Source: Chlorella sorokiniana (Eukaryota; Chlorophyta; Trebouxiophyceae; Chlorellales; Chlorellaceae). From it: a stretch of DNA of 64,000 nucleotides. The position numbers and the translations under genes were made by a program. Of this stretch, positions 48,801 through 59,900 are shown piece by piece. The stretch lies in the NCBI GenBank assembly GCA_025917655.1, contig CP084612.1, positions 124,001 to 188,000 on the forward strand, in the 5' to 3' direction. Position 1 is the first letter of the stretch, and each line of letters begins with the position of its first letter. The notes under the pieces are model-generated. The model did not search any database. It was not told the DNA's origin and was given only the letters and a program-made list of their open reading frames with translations.

Positions 48801-50001
48801 CCTCAGCCCCCAGTCTCCACGCTGCCCCGCAAACATGCCTCGCTGCTGCTGCAACAGCCGCCGCGGCTGCTGCTGTGACGGGCTGGCAGCTGCGGTTCTG
48901 CTGCTGGGGTCCCCGGCATTGTTGTGCTTTTGGCCTCGGGCCAGCGGGCATCCAGGTTGCACACCCCTCCCTTCTCTGGTTGACCCGCATCCCTTTGTGG
49001 TTGACAGTCTCCTGCCAGCAGCATGGCATCCAGGAGCGCGCCCGCCCCCGCAACCCCGCTGCCGCAGGCCCACGGCGTGGCGCTGGCCCCCGCCGAGCTG
49101 CTCGTTGTGGCGGCGACCGCCAGCCTGGCGGCGGTGGGCGCCCCGCCATCCCCTCGGCCGGCCTCGTCACCATGCTGGTGGTGCTGCAGGCGGTGCAGCT
49201 GGAGCAGTACGCGGCAGGTGGGCGGTACAGGAACAGCAGTACCGCCAGGACCCCGCGCTGTGCACGGCCGGCAGGAGCCGTGCGCAGCGAGAGCGCCGGG
49301 CTGCTTGGTCTGGAGTCGGCTGCTGGGTGGGCTGCGTCTCCCCGTCGCAGCCTGCCTGGCAGCCGCTGGCAGCCTGGGGCCCCTGCAAGCCCACACCAGG
49401 ACCTTCCCCTGCCACCCGCATTCCCGCTTTGCATCCTGTCCCTGCTCTGCAGACCTGGCCATCATCCTTGCCATCGACTGGCTCCTGGACCGGGTGCGGG
49501 GAGAGGATCGCATCACTGGTTGCTGTGTTAATGATGTGTTTCAGAAGAAGACGGTTCAGGAGGAACAGCAAGCGCTGCCCCGAGCCACATCCTTGTGCCC
49601 CGCCGGCTGTGCCCCACTGCCGTCTGGCCGTCTGGCACCCTATGCCTGCCTGGCTGCTGACCTCCTTTCCATGCCTGCGCGCCGCCGCAGGTTCGCACAA
49701 TGGTCAACCTGCTGAGCGACGCCTTGGGTCTGGTACTGGTGAGCGGCGGGTGGGTGTCAATAGAGCGGCGGCGGCGCCGCGGGGCCCAAGCGCTCTGCAG
49801 CAACACGTTGCAGCTGCAGCTGCTGCTGCCGCCATTGTCGTCGCTGCGTGAATCGCGGCTTGTTGTTCCTCTCTGCCGAGCCCTGCAGGTGGATCACTTC
49901 ATGCAGCGGCGGCCACGCAGCGGGGCGGCGGGCTGCACGGCGGCAAGCAGATTCCCTACATCCAGTTGGAAAGCATGGGGCAGCAAGCTGGAGATGTGTA
50001 A
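45889..50001 (+). CDS. SLC1/DAACS-type dicarboxylate or amino-acid symporter
   Basis: Cation-coupled membrane transporter of the glutamate/aspartate/dicarboxylate family. Eleven exons: 45889-46257, 46466-46725, 46930-47128, 47391-47487, 47775-47917, 48180-48376, 48612-48731, 49068-49217, 49453-49493, 49691-49738, 49889-50001; about 580 residues with a long Arg/Pro/Gly-rich cytosolic N-terminus. Family motifs: IGFPGELMLRLLKMLVLPLV, NVLGLITFSLMLGLALSSLG, MAFGTSTSAAALPLAMQ (serine-rich hairpin HP1), FFLPLGTAVNMNGTALYE (TM7 NMDGT-like motif), IPSAGLVTMLVVLQAV (HP2) and AIDWLLDRVRTMVNLLSDALG (TM8). At least six single-base losses (about 46530, 46575-46578, 46990, 47859-47862, 49141-49144, about 49,910). 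Intron 6 has a GC donor (AG|GCAAG). Substrate not assignable. Confidence 0.88.
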
Positions 50002-50809
50002 CTTTTGCGGCGTGCTCATCCCTATTCTTTACCATGTCTGCACACAGCGACTTACAGAGGGCTGCCGCGTGGCGCTAGGCTGTGCAAAGGGATTTTGTGC
50101 GGCGCCAAAAGGGCTGGGAAGGGCGGACAGCGCAAAAGGCTGATGGCAGGGGGGGGGGGGGGCGTATAACAAGCGCTGAATAAGGTGCGCAGGGAAGGCA
50201 CAAGTACGGGAGGTGCAAATATGGAAAGTTTGCGCGGACACACACATCGCTGCTATTCGGGGGCACGACGGGAAATAATGGCACACAGACATGGAAAGCA
50301 TAGGGTGCGGTAAGGGGAGGGCAGGAGGCACAGCGAGCGCTCAAAGCAACTCAACACAAGGGGAAGAGGCACACAGGGGCAGGGATTGCAAGGGTTAGCG
50401 GCTAGGATGGCATTCTTATTCTCATGAAATCGGGGCAGACGGCAAAAGCAGGGTGGGGGGTTCGGGGGGAGCAGCCGCTTCGCAGGAGCCTCGCCGCTAT
50501 CGGTGGGAGGCGGAAGCGCGGGGCCAAAACTCGGGTGGGAGAGGGGGCGGCGGCAGCGGCAGGGGCCAAAACTGGGGGCGGCGCGATGGCAGGCACGCGC
50601 CGCAGGCAGCCTGCCCTGCCACCGCCCGGACTGATTCTCTCGTCTCTTTGCCTCTCTGTGCGAGGCGAATGGCGGGACTGGGGATGTGTGTGGCGGGGGC
50701 CATTCGTTCAAGCGACCTCAGCGAGTGAGGGGTTGGGGTGGAAGGAGGGCCGCTAAAAGATGGCTCCCTTCCCGCCTCCAACGCCCCTTGAACAAGGGCA
50801 AAAACCTCT
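50002..50809. other. Convergent intergenic region
   Basis: 808 bp between the symporter and BTB stop codons. Contains a G13-like homopolymer near 50,150 and a minus-strand TGTAA (TTACA at 50050-50054). No gene supported. Confidence 0.4.
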
Positions 50810-52605
50810 CTACACCGCCTCGGCGAGGGGTGAGCCGGGCTCGCTGTCCAGCCTCCAAATGGCCGGCAGAGCGTCGCCCAGGCTGTCCTCGGCAGGCACG
50901 TGAGCGGCGGGGTCCTCGTCGGCCTTGCGCAGCGCGGCCAGCAGCGCCGCCATGACTGCCAGCTGGGACTTGGGGGTCAGGGCCTGCGGCGGTCAGGTGC
51001 GGAGGGGAGGGACAGTTCAGAGCAGGAACGACGGTGGGTGATCCGCCGCGCTGTGTGGAGCTGGCACCCACTCTGGGAGCAGCTGGCCTGGGGGCCGAGC
51101 TACACGGCGACAGCCTCCGGCATGCTCCCAGCGTCAATGACGCCTGCAGCCCCTGCTTTCCCATTAGCGCCCACACACCTTGAGCAGCGTCACGTCGTGC
51201 ACGGCGGCCTGGGAGGCGTCAGCGCCGGGGCCAGAGACTTGCTGGAGGACACCTTGCCGATGGAGGCGGCCTGCGCTCAGTGGATGAAGGGCAGGCGGGT
51301 TGGCGGCAGCGACGGAAGATGCGCGCTTGGCAGCCGGCAAAAGGCGGCCCAGGCCCAACCTGAACTGTTGGCATACCCAGCAGCATTCCTCTGCCGCGCG
51401 CGCACACACAGACACACACACCACTGGCCCTGGACCCGCGGCCAGCATAAGACAAACACGGTGTGGCATGAGAACAGGCAGGGCTCACCCGCAGCTTGCC
51501 GCGCAGGTCTTGGCTGGACACGGTGCGCGGGGTGCAGCCCGCGTCGCGGGCGCGCGCGCCAGCAGCAGTGCGACCTCCCGCACGCACTTGGCCCACAGGC
51601 GGTCCAGGCCACAGTCCTCCGCCACTGCGGCCCAGTCGATGAGGCGGTGCAGGGTGGCCTGGTGGGTGCTCACTGCAGGCGAGGGTGGGGCGAGCGGGTG
51701 TGTGGGTGTTGGTAAGGGTATGTGTGTGTGGGGTGGGGTTGGGGTGTGTGTGGGGGGGGGGGGGGGGGCGGTGAGGTGGCCAGCGCTGGCGCTGAACAGG
51801 GGCAGCGCCAGCCGGCAGGGGGTGCGCCAGCAGCGCGAACGCAGCTAGCGCCACGGCCGATTGATAATAAAGCTTTCAAAGCAGGGGGAAGCGCGGGGGC
51901 TGCCTCTACCCACCGGCTTCATCCATGCGAGCCTCCAGCCGCCCCAGCAGCACCGGCATGTCCAGCTGGTTGGCCAGGCGCGCGGCCGCCGAGATGGTCT
52001 TGGCGGCGCCCGGCAGGTCGAGGCGCAGGGCGGCCAGCTGGTCGGGCCAGTAGGCGAAGCGCAGGAAGTGGGCAACGCGCTTGAGGGTGAACCCAGCCAG
52101 CGACTGCGACTCTCGGGCCAGCACGATGGAATCGCTCATCACCACCTGCAATATAGTGAATATAATGGAGGATCAGTAGAGTGGAGGAAAGCGGGAGGGC
52201 GTGACAATATGTGTGAGCGTAAGGGGCAGGAGGTTGGGAGGCGCCGCCGCGAGAGGAGCTGGCCAGCGTGGGGCGCAGCGCCTCAGCGCGCCGCGCCGTG
52301 CCGCCACCCCCTCCAACCACACACGCGCGCATGCACGCACCTGTAGCTGGGTGGAGTGGTCGAGGAGGTGGGCGTTCGAGGTGGACCGGGGGCGGGGCGG
52401 CAGCCTGCCGCCTGCCACTCCTCGAGCACGTCGGTCAGCACGCGCGACTGGGGCGCCAGCACGGCGCTGTGCACGGGCAGCGAGTGCCCCTCGACCATGA
52501 ACTCCCAGTCGGCGCCCCCGCGCCGTCGGGGCCGAGGAAGAACTGCCAGGCGTCGTCGTCGCTGTAGGCCGAGAAGGCCGGCAAATTCTTAGGGGCGACA
52601 ACCAT
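50810..52605 (-). CDS. BTB/POZ-domain protein
   Basis: Likely a substrate adaptor of CUL3 ubiquitin ligase, by family. Five exons: 52605-52341, 52145-51914, 51672-51489, 51270-51179, 50983-50810. The BTB fold starts with DWEFMVEGHSLPVHSAVLAPQSRVLTDVL (read in two pieces around the first indel), continues with LAGFTLKRVAHFLRFAYWP and ends near LANQLDMPVLLGRLEARM, followed by a BACK-like helical part, HQATLHRLIDWAAVAEDCGLDRLWAKC. The C-terminus is acidic. Lost bases at 52515-52519, near 52390, near 51555 and at 51227-51230 account for four frame breaks; with them all five exons are phase-consistent. No MATH, Kelch or NPH3 domain is present. Confidence 0.8.
51719..51770. repeat. GT/G-rich simple repeat in BTB intron
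   Basis: TGTGTGTG followed by GGGGTTGGGG and a run of about 14 G. In the minus-strand gene it reads as C/CA-rich sequence inside the intron between exons 51914 and 51672. Confidence 0.8.
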
Positions 52606-52973
52606 GCTGCAGGAGTTCTCGTTCGGGTCTAAGAAGAGTGTTTGTAGTTAAATAGAGGATCCATGCACGTGCTGAAGCACAAAAATAACTCACGTGTGCA
52701 CCCGCAAGGCCGGTTTATAGTGCGCGGTGTCAGACTTGGGAGGCCAGCTTCTCGGGCAGGACAAGCCGGCGGCACCTGGAAATTGGCGGTCAGAAAAAGT
52801 CATAAAGTCCATTAGGCCAGGGTTTGCGCCCTTGCAGCGCGCCGGCGTCGCTGCTGCCGGCTGTCGCTGCTTGCCAGCTGGCTTCGGCTGCCCGCCCCAA
52901 ACGCCTGCGCGCCGCCGTACAGCCTCAGCTCGTGCGGCCTACTCATTTTGCAGCATGGCAGACAACCCAGCCA
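52606..52973. promoter_or_regulatory. Spacer between ankyrin gene and BTB gene
   Basis: 368 bp containing the end of the ankyrin transcript and the BTB promoter; AT-rich around 52,620-52,720. No TGTAA signal seen. Confidence 0.35.
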
Positions 52974-54456
52974 TCATTGTACTGCTACATCTGTTGGCAA
53001 CAAGCATGCAACAGCCTTCGTCTCAGCCTCGTGCCTGCCTCTCTCCGCCTCCCAGCCACGCAGCAGCTCCGCGCACTCCCGCCGCCGCCACTCCTCCGCC
53101 TCCCGTAGCGGCGGCCAGCCCAAGCCGCCGCAGGGCCGCCCAAGATCCGCGCCGTGCCGCCGCAGCACGCGCAGCACGCCCGCATGGCCCCAGGCCGCCG
53201 CCAGGTGAGCGGCTGTGCGCCGCCGGGGGCAAGCTGTTGGCTGGTTGGGGTCTGCAGGCAGGGGGCCGATTCAGCGGGGCGGTGGGCAGACAGCAGCAGC
53301 AACTGTCAGTGGCACGTCGGTGCGACTGAATGCTGACAAGACGTACCAGCCAAGCCAGCGGTAGACATGGCACCCACCACCCCACAAGGACCCTTCCAAC
53401 AGCGATACAGCAGAGCAAACCACACAGACTCACCCGCCCTCGCCGCCAGGAGCGCCTCTGCCGCCTCCGCCATGCCCCACTGCGCGGCAAGGTGCAGCGC
53501 GGAGAGCCCCGCAGCGTCGCACAGCGTCAGGTGTGCCGCCAGGCTGGCGCCGCCGCCGCCGCCGTCAGGCGCTGCTTGCTCTGGCCCCGATGCACCGCCG
53601 CTGCTGCCGCTGCTTCCTGCATCGCTGCTGCCGCCGCCGCCGCCGCTGCCGTGCAGCCCCTTATCCAATGCATCTGTGTCGGCCCAGCGCAGGCGTGCCA
53701 GCAGCAGGTGCAGAGCCTCCAGGTGCCCAAACTGCGCTGCCAGCATGAGCGGCGTCTGCCCCGCTGCTCTGCCGCCGCCGCCGCCGCCGCCGCCCTTGGA
53801 CCGCGCCGGCTGGCCGTCCTCCCCGTGAGGCGCTCCATCCTCGGTGCAGCGTGGGGACACTCGCTGCCAGGGATCCGCCCCCGCCGCCAGCAGCAGGCGC
53901 ATCACGGCGGCGTGGCCGCGGGCGGCGGCGCGGTGCAGCGGCGGCGTGCCACCGGCGTCTGCCGCCGCTCGCGGGTCGGCGCCCAAGCGCAGCAGCAGGA
54001 CCACGGCTGCCTGCCGGCCGTAACCTATCCGGATGCAGGGGGTCAAAGGGGAAGGGGCCCAGGGGGCGTTACATCGGAAGCAGCAAGCGATGCCGCCGCT
54101 GAGGGCTTCCAACGCCAGCAGCACCGACTCAAAACCCCGCGCCAGAGGCAGCGGCCGCCCAGCGGCCGACTGCGCAGAGGCAAGCAAGCCCCTGCAGCAG
54201 CACCAGCCCGCTGCGTTGTTGCCCGAGGCAAACCCTCGCGCCGCCCGCACCCGCCGCAAACTGGGGGGGTCTGCCCGCGGCGGTCGAGCGCGTCCACGGC
54301 GCCGCCCGCCGTCGCATACTCCGCGATGGCGGCGCTGTCGCCCAGCCACGCGGCCCTGCAAGCACAGGCAGGTGCTGAGGATGATGAGTTAGCGGCAACA
54401 CGGTGAGAAGCGGCTCCTCTGTGGCGGCGTCGCTGCCCCAGCGCGGGCGGCCACAT
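52974..54456 (-). CDS. Ankyrin-repeat protein
   Basis: Protein-interaction scaffold, role unknown. Three exons, 54456-54251, 54024-53434 and 53251-52974, give about 357 residues when one extra base in the seven-base G run at 54263-54269 is removed. Ankyrin units: AAWLGDSAAIAEYATAGGAV, GRQAAVVLLLRLGADP, GTPPLHRAAARGHAAVMRLL, GQTPLMLAAQFGHLEALHLL, GLSALHLAAQWGMAEAAEALL and AAHLAAAWGHAGVLRVLRRH. Two Gly-rich insertions of 30-40 residues split the repeats. The C-terminus is a charged helix (REAEEWRRRECAELLRGWEA). The ATG at 54456 lies only 42 bp after the stop of the upstream methylase gene on the same strand, with no polyadenylation signal in between. Confidence 0.8.
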
Positions 54457-54498
54457 GCCGCGTCGCAAGCAGCGGCGCGGCGGCCGTTGGGGCAGGCT

Positions 54499-56403
54499 TC
54501 ATGTTTGCCCGTGCTTCAGGTGGCAAAGCCGGGCCAAGGCAGCTGGCGACAGCCCAGCCGGAGCGGCACGGCAGCCGGGCAGCCGGGCAGGCGCCAGCCC
54601 CCACCTCCACACGTCAATGGCGGCGCCGGCGGCGGCGCGGCGCGCCTCTCGGTACGGCAGCCCCCGCCGCTCAACGGCACCACAGGAGGCCGCCTCCGTG
54701 GCGGCGGCAAAGCTCCCAAGAACGTCCCCTGCGGGGATCCTCTGGGCTGCCTTTGCTGCCGCCTCCAACCCCGGCGGCTGCCCGGCTGCGCCGCCACCGC
54801 TTCGCCCACAGAGAGGGGAGGGGCCGGCGGCGGCAGGTTGTGCACCGGCTGCGCCTCGGCTGCCGCTCGCAGCGCCGCCAGCAGCGCCGGACGCCTGGTG
54901 GCGGCGCCGCTGACGGCCAAGTTGGCATGCCCGCTGATCTCTGGCCCCCTCCAGCTCAAAGAGCGCTACGGCTCGGGGGTAGCCCCGCTGGCGGCTCTCC
55001 GGAAGGAAGCGCAGCAGCCGCAGCCGCTGCCGGCGCCCCGCCCGCCGCAGCCGCTCCTGCTGCGCTGCGTCGCGCTGTGCTGGCAGCCAGGTCAGCAGGC
55101 GGCCCTGCGGCTCCAGCACATGCGCCGCCAGACGCAGCAGCACGCCCAGCAGCCGCTCCCAGCCCGTTTCGGCGCCGCCCGCATCACTCTCTTCGCCAGC
55201 TTCCGCCGCGGCACTGCCAGCTTCCGCCGTTGCACTGCCAGACTCCGTGCTGCCAGCCTCGATAGCACCACCAGCTTCTGTGACGGCACCGTCAGCTTCC
55301 ACAGCGGTACGATAGCCGTACGGCAGGTCAGTGAGTATGCAGTCAATGGAGCCGGGCGGCAGCCAGCGGTGCAGCCCTGCAGCGTCGGCTTGCAGCAGAA
55401 TGGGCAGGCCTGCGCCGCTGCCGCTGCCGCCGCTGCTGCTGCCCCTGCTGCCCTCCAAGCCGTCGCTGCTGCCGCCACCGACCCTGCCGCCGCTGCTGCT
55501 GCCGCCGCCAGTGCAGCTGCCGCTGGCGAGGGGGCAAAGTGGGTGGCGTCGATGTCAGACCCCACCGCCACCGCCGCCCCGCGCTGCAGCGCCGCCACCA
55601 GCAGGCTGGCGGTACCGCAGAAAGGGTCCAGCACTGTGCTGCCTGGTTGCACGCCTGCCAGGCTGGCGCTGAGGGCCGCCAGATCGGGGGGGCATCGCCG
55701 TGGGGCCCAGCTGCCGGGCAGCTGCCGGCGGCGGGGGCAGCCAGCCTGCAGCTGCAGCCCTACCAACACCTCCTGCCTCCCTGCCAGCTGCTCCAGGGCC
55801 GGCGTTTCCATGCTGCTCGCTGGCGGGACACTGCGCTGGATGCACCACAGAGGGGGCAGCCCCGGCAGCGGGATAGAGCCGAAGCCCGCCTGCTGCAGCC
55901 GCTGCTGCAGTGCACGCTGTGCCGGTGCCCTCGCCACCCGGCTGCCCAAGCTCAACACTCGCAGCGGGTGCTGCGCTGGCGAGGTGCACAGCCGCGCTTT
56001 GAGCGCGCCTGCGGCGGCCGCCGCTGCCTCTTCCGGCGTTGGCGCCGCCGCCGCGGCGGCTGCAGCACGGTGCTGACCAGAGTGCACCCCTGGCTGCCTC
56101 CAAAAGCACCTCCCGCTGCATGTTTTCTGCTGCAGCATGCTGATCCGATGCCTCGCTGCAGAAAACGACCCGGGCCAGCCAGGCGGCACCATCGTCGCCC
56201 AGAGGCTGCAGGGCCAGGGGCGGCGGCGGCGGCGGCAATGGCGAGCCGCCTGCCGCGCGCCTCATGGCCGCCACATGGTACTGCTCTTGCACCTCAGGCA
56301 CCAAAAAGTTTCTCAGCTCGCGAACGAGCCTGCTGGGAGCCCAGAGGAGCAGCAGCGGGCTTCGCCCAGCCATGACGTCAAGCTGCGGCTCTTGAGGCGG
56401 CAT
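54499..56403 (-). CDS. Trm11/UPF0020-like RNA methylase, intronless
   Basis: Class I SAM-dependent methylase resembling Trm11, which makes N2-methylguanosine in tRNA. One continuous exon of 635 codons, unusual here. The N-terminal part (SPLLLLWAPSRLVRELRNFLVPEV) is not typical THUMP sequence. The catalytic part has GSTVLDPFCGTASLLVAAL (SAM motif I), GSDID (motif II) and DCILTDLPYGYRT, the D-L-P-Y-G form of the (D/N)PPY catalytic motif of N2/N6 methylases. The C-terminus has LLTWLPAQRD and a long Ala/Arg-rich tail. Two frame changes, near 56,060 (one base gained or two lost) and in 55,420-55,540 (one lost), cancel overall. The first ATG in the homologous frame is 56403; upstream in-frame codons are non-ATG. 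Trm11 identity rather than another UPF0020 member is tentative. Confidence 0.7.
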
Positions 56404-56948
56404 CCCATTGATTTTCAGCCCTTGTTTGACATATCGAACCAATCGAGGGCTGACGAACTATCGCGGAAATGCGCGTGCTGAGCCTGCCGCCACCGGCCCG
56501 TTTCCGCCATCGGCCGCGTTGCCGCCATCCAACACATGTTTCATGCCAGGCAGGCAGAGATGGGCAGCTTAAGGTTGGAAGAGTCAGCAGGAGACATCTC
56601 CACAAACCACATGTCAGCCTTGGTGGTGGTCTGCATCACAATAGCTGGCAAACAGAACGGCATGCAGCGGCTGACGGCATGGTCGGCCAAACGCTCTGCG
56701 GCAGCCAATCAAATGAGCGCCCCACTTTTGCTGAATGTGAGCAGCGTATGCATGGTCTGGCCTGTGCAGCACGTCAGATGCCAATCCTGGAGTCCAATGC
56801 ATTTGCGCATTCAGCCGCTCCCATGTCCCGCCTCGCAGTGCCGCCGACCAAAGTCGCCCACGGTCACAAGGGGCTTGGCGTGATGCGCTAGCATATCAAC
56901 AGCATTTGAACGTCCCCCAGTTGCCCATAACACACGCCATCCATCGAA
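56404..56948. promoter_or_regulatory. Divergent intergenic region, methylase / TcdA
   Basis: 545 bp between divergent start codons of two RNA-modification genes. No motif assigned. Confidence 0.4.
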
Positions 56949-59900
56949 ATGGACTCGAGGGCTGGACATGCAGCCGCAGCATTTGCCGCAGGGGCAGCGC
57001 TGGGAGCGACGGCGCTCTATTTGTACACACGATACGATCGTTCACAGCAGACGGCCGCCGCCCCCGCCGCCGGACCGCAGCAGCAACCTGCCGCCGCTGC
57101 TGCCGCCGCTGCACCGGTCAACGGCTGCGCGGCTTCGCTCAGCGACTTTGAACAGGACGAGGTGCTGGTGGAGCAGCTGACGCGCAACGCGCAGTTCTTT
57201 GGGCTGGAGGCGCAGAAGAAGATCGGCGGCAGCTTTGTTGTGGTGGTTGGCCTCGGGGTGAGGTGGCCTCGGCGCCTCGGCTGCCCCGCTTTGCATCCTG
57301 CCCGCCGCACGCTGCTGGCCCCACACCCTGGGTGCCTTTGCACAGCCCTGTTTGCCGCGTCGGCATGCCACCGCCATTGCTTGTTGCCGTGCCCTTCCTG
57401 TGCCCGTGCTGGCAGACAGTGAAGGAGTGGCTGCCCGTCCTACAGCCCCCCACCCCCTGCCGACACACCCCACGCGCCTTCCTTCCCTGGACAGGGCGTG
57501 GGCTCGCACGCAGCCCACCTGCTGCTGCGCTCGGGCGTGGGCCGTCTCCGCCTGATCGACTTTGACCAGGTGGGTGCTGCCTGCTGGGTGGCCCTGGCTG
57601 TGACCTGGCTGGGTGCTGCCTGCTCGCTGGCCCCGGCTTTGACCTGGCTGGGTGCTGCCTGCTGGCTGGCCCTGGCTGTGACCGGGCAGGTGCCGAAGCG
57701 CGGGCGTCGGCCCCTTGCTGGACTACACACAGCCATGCTGCTGCTTCCTGCCTTGTCTTTTCAGCCCGCTGCCTTCATTTCCTGTCAGGCCGCCCGCCTG
57801 CTGCCCGCCCCTGCTTCTCGTTGCTGCATGACACCGCCTCTCGCCCGCCGACTGCCGCAGCCTCCTCAGCCTCCCCCTCGCACACACTGACGCTGGCGCT
57901 GCCGCTGCTGCCGCTGCGCTGCCGCAGGTCACCCTGTCGTCGCTGAACCGTCACTGCCTGGCCACGCGGGCCGATGTGGGCCTGCCCAAGGCCACCGTGC
58001 TGGCCCGCCACTTCCAAGGCGCGCCCACCCCGCGTTCGCCAGCCTGCCTGCCGCGCCTGCATCGCGCCGCCTGCCCCAGCCCTATGGGTGCCACGCTCGG
58101 CGCCGCCCTTTCTCGGGCGCTGCTTGCCTTACCGCCGCCACCCCTGCCAGGGTCCCGCCAGGGTCTCGTGCAGCTGTCTCGTGCATTCCTTCAAACTTCG
58201 ACTGCACCCAGCCTGCCCTGCCTCCTGCTCCTCTCGTCCTTCCTCCATGGCCTCTGCTGCAGACATCCTGCCAGAGGCGCGTGTGGAGCCGGTGGTGGCG
58301 ATGTACACGCCAGAAGCCGAGGAGGCGCTGCTGGCGGGGCAGCCCGACTACGTCATTGACGCCATCGACAACATCGACACCAAGGTGGGGGCTGCCGGGG
58401 TGTCTGCTGGAGTGTTTGCTCGTTGCAGCGCTGGTGGCTGCGGATGAGCGTGGCAAACTGCCGGAAGGGTCCCTGCTGGGCTGAGCGCCAGCGCCGCCCG
58501 TCATTCATTTGGTACCCGTTGCGGCGCCAAGCGCTGCTGGTGCGGTCGACGCCGCCAGCGCCGCCCACACCCAGCCCCATCCTCCCGCCTCGCCCCGACC
58601 GTGCGCGCAGGTGGCGCTGCTTGCGGCCTGCAAGGCGCGGGGCTGCCGGTGCTGTGCAGCGCGGGGGCGGGCGCCAAGGCTGACCCCACCCGCCTGCGGC
58701 TGGTTGACGTTGCCGAGGCGGCGGCCGACCCGCTGGCGCGGGCGGTTCGACACCGGTGAGCCTGGCGGGCGGGTGGTGATTGCTTACTGAAGCATATAGA
58801 ATAGATTGCGGTGGGGCTAAGGGGAGGAGGGGACGTGCAGGCGAAGGGAAGGCTGGATGGGTGGTGAGGGAGGCCTGCCCCAGCCCAACCAGCAGCACAG
58901 GCAGCCCCAGTCGTCCGCCACGCCCGCTGCTGCATGCCCGTTCTTGCGCTGGCCGCCACCTCACCATCGACTGCGCGCCCCCACCCACCACCACCACCAC
59001 CATCCATTGCGCCGCCCCCCCCCCCCCCTCTCCCACCACCACCACCACCGCCTCACCTTCAATTGCCCCCCCCTCCCCCACCACCCACCACCGCTGCGCA
59101 GGCTGCGCCGCGACCACGGCATCTCCAGCGGCCTGCCCGTGCTGCTGTCCAGCGAGCGGCCGCGCTGCGGGCTGGTGTACGGCGGGGAGGAGGGGCAGGA
59201 CATGACGGAGTACCAGGTGGGGGTGCATGTGTGGGTGTGTGTGTGGGTGTGTGTGGGTAGATGGGTGTGTGTGGGTATGGGTGGGTGTGTGGGTGCGTGT
59301 GTGTGTGTGTGTGTGTGTGTGGGTGTGTGGTGTGAGTGTGTGTGGGTGGGTGTGTGGGTGTGGGTGTGTGTGTGTGGGTGGGTGGGTGTGTGGTGTGAGT
59401 GTGTGTGGGTGGGTGTGTGGGTGTGGGTGTGTGTGTGTGGGTGTGTGGGTGTGGGTGTGGGTGGGTGGGTGTGTGGGTGTGGAAGGGGGTGTGAAAGGGG
59501 GCCAGACGGGTAGCATTGTGGGTGCTGTGGTTGTGCCAGCTTAGAGATCTGCTTGCCGCCCGGCAGCCGCCCGCCTGCACGTGCCCCTCGTTTTCCGGCC
59601 ATGCTGCCGCCGTGCGTGGTGCTTCAGGCAGGTGCATTGCGTGCCTGGTTCCTCGGGGCCTGCGCGCGCATCCGTCCTGCTTGAAAGGCTTGTTCACCGC
59701 AACCCCAACTCAAACAGGGCCAACTCAAGCAGGGCATCTGCCCCCACCCCGCCTGCTGCCGCAGGTGGTGCCCAACTTCCGCATCGGCACCATCCCAGTG
59801 CTGGGCACCACCCCGCTGCCTTTGGCATGGCGGCGGCGGCCCACGTGCTGTGCCAGCTGGCGGGGCAGCCCTTCACGCCGGAGGTGCACTTCCGAGTGCA

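Noticed and set aside
53201-53210. A frameshift in the last ankyrin exon
   Set aside because: Splicing at 53251 gives DPNQPTACP followed by AAHLAAAWGHAGVL in one frame, so no correction is needed there.
59217-59500. GT-rich tract as telomeric or centromeric sequence
   Set aside because: The units do not match the plant/algal TTTAGGG telomere repeat, and the tract sits inside an intron whose flanking exons are phase-consistent.
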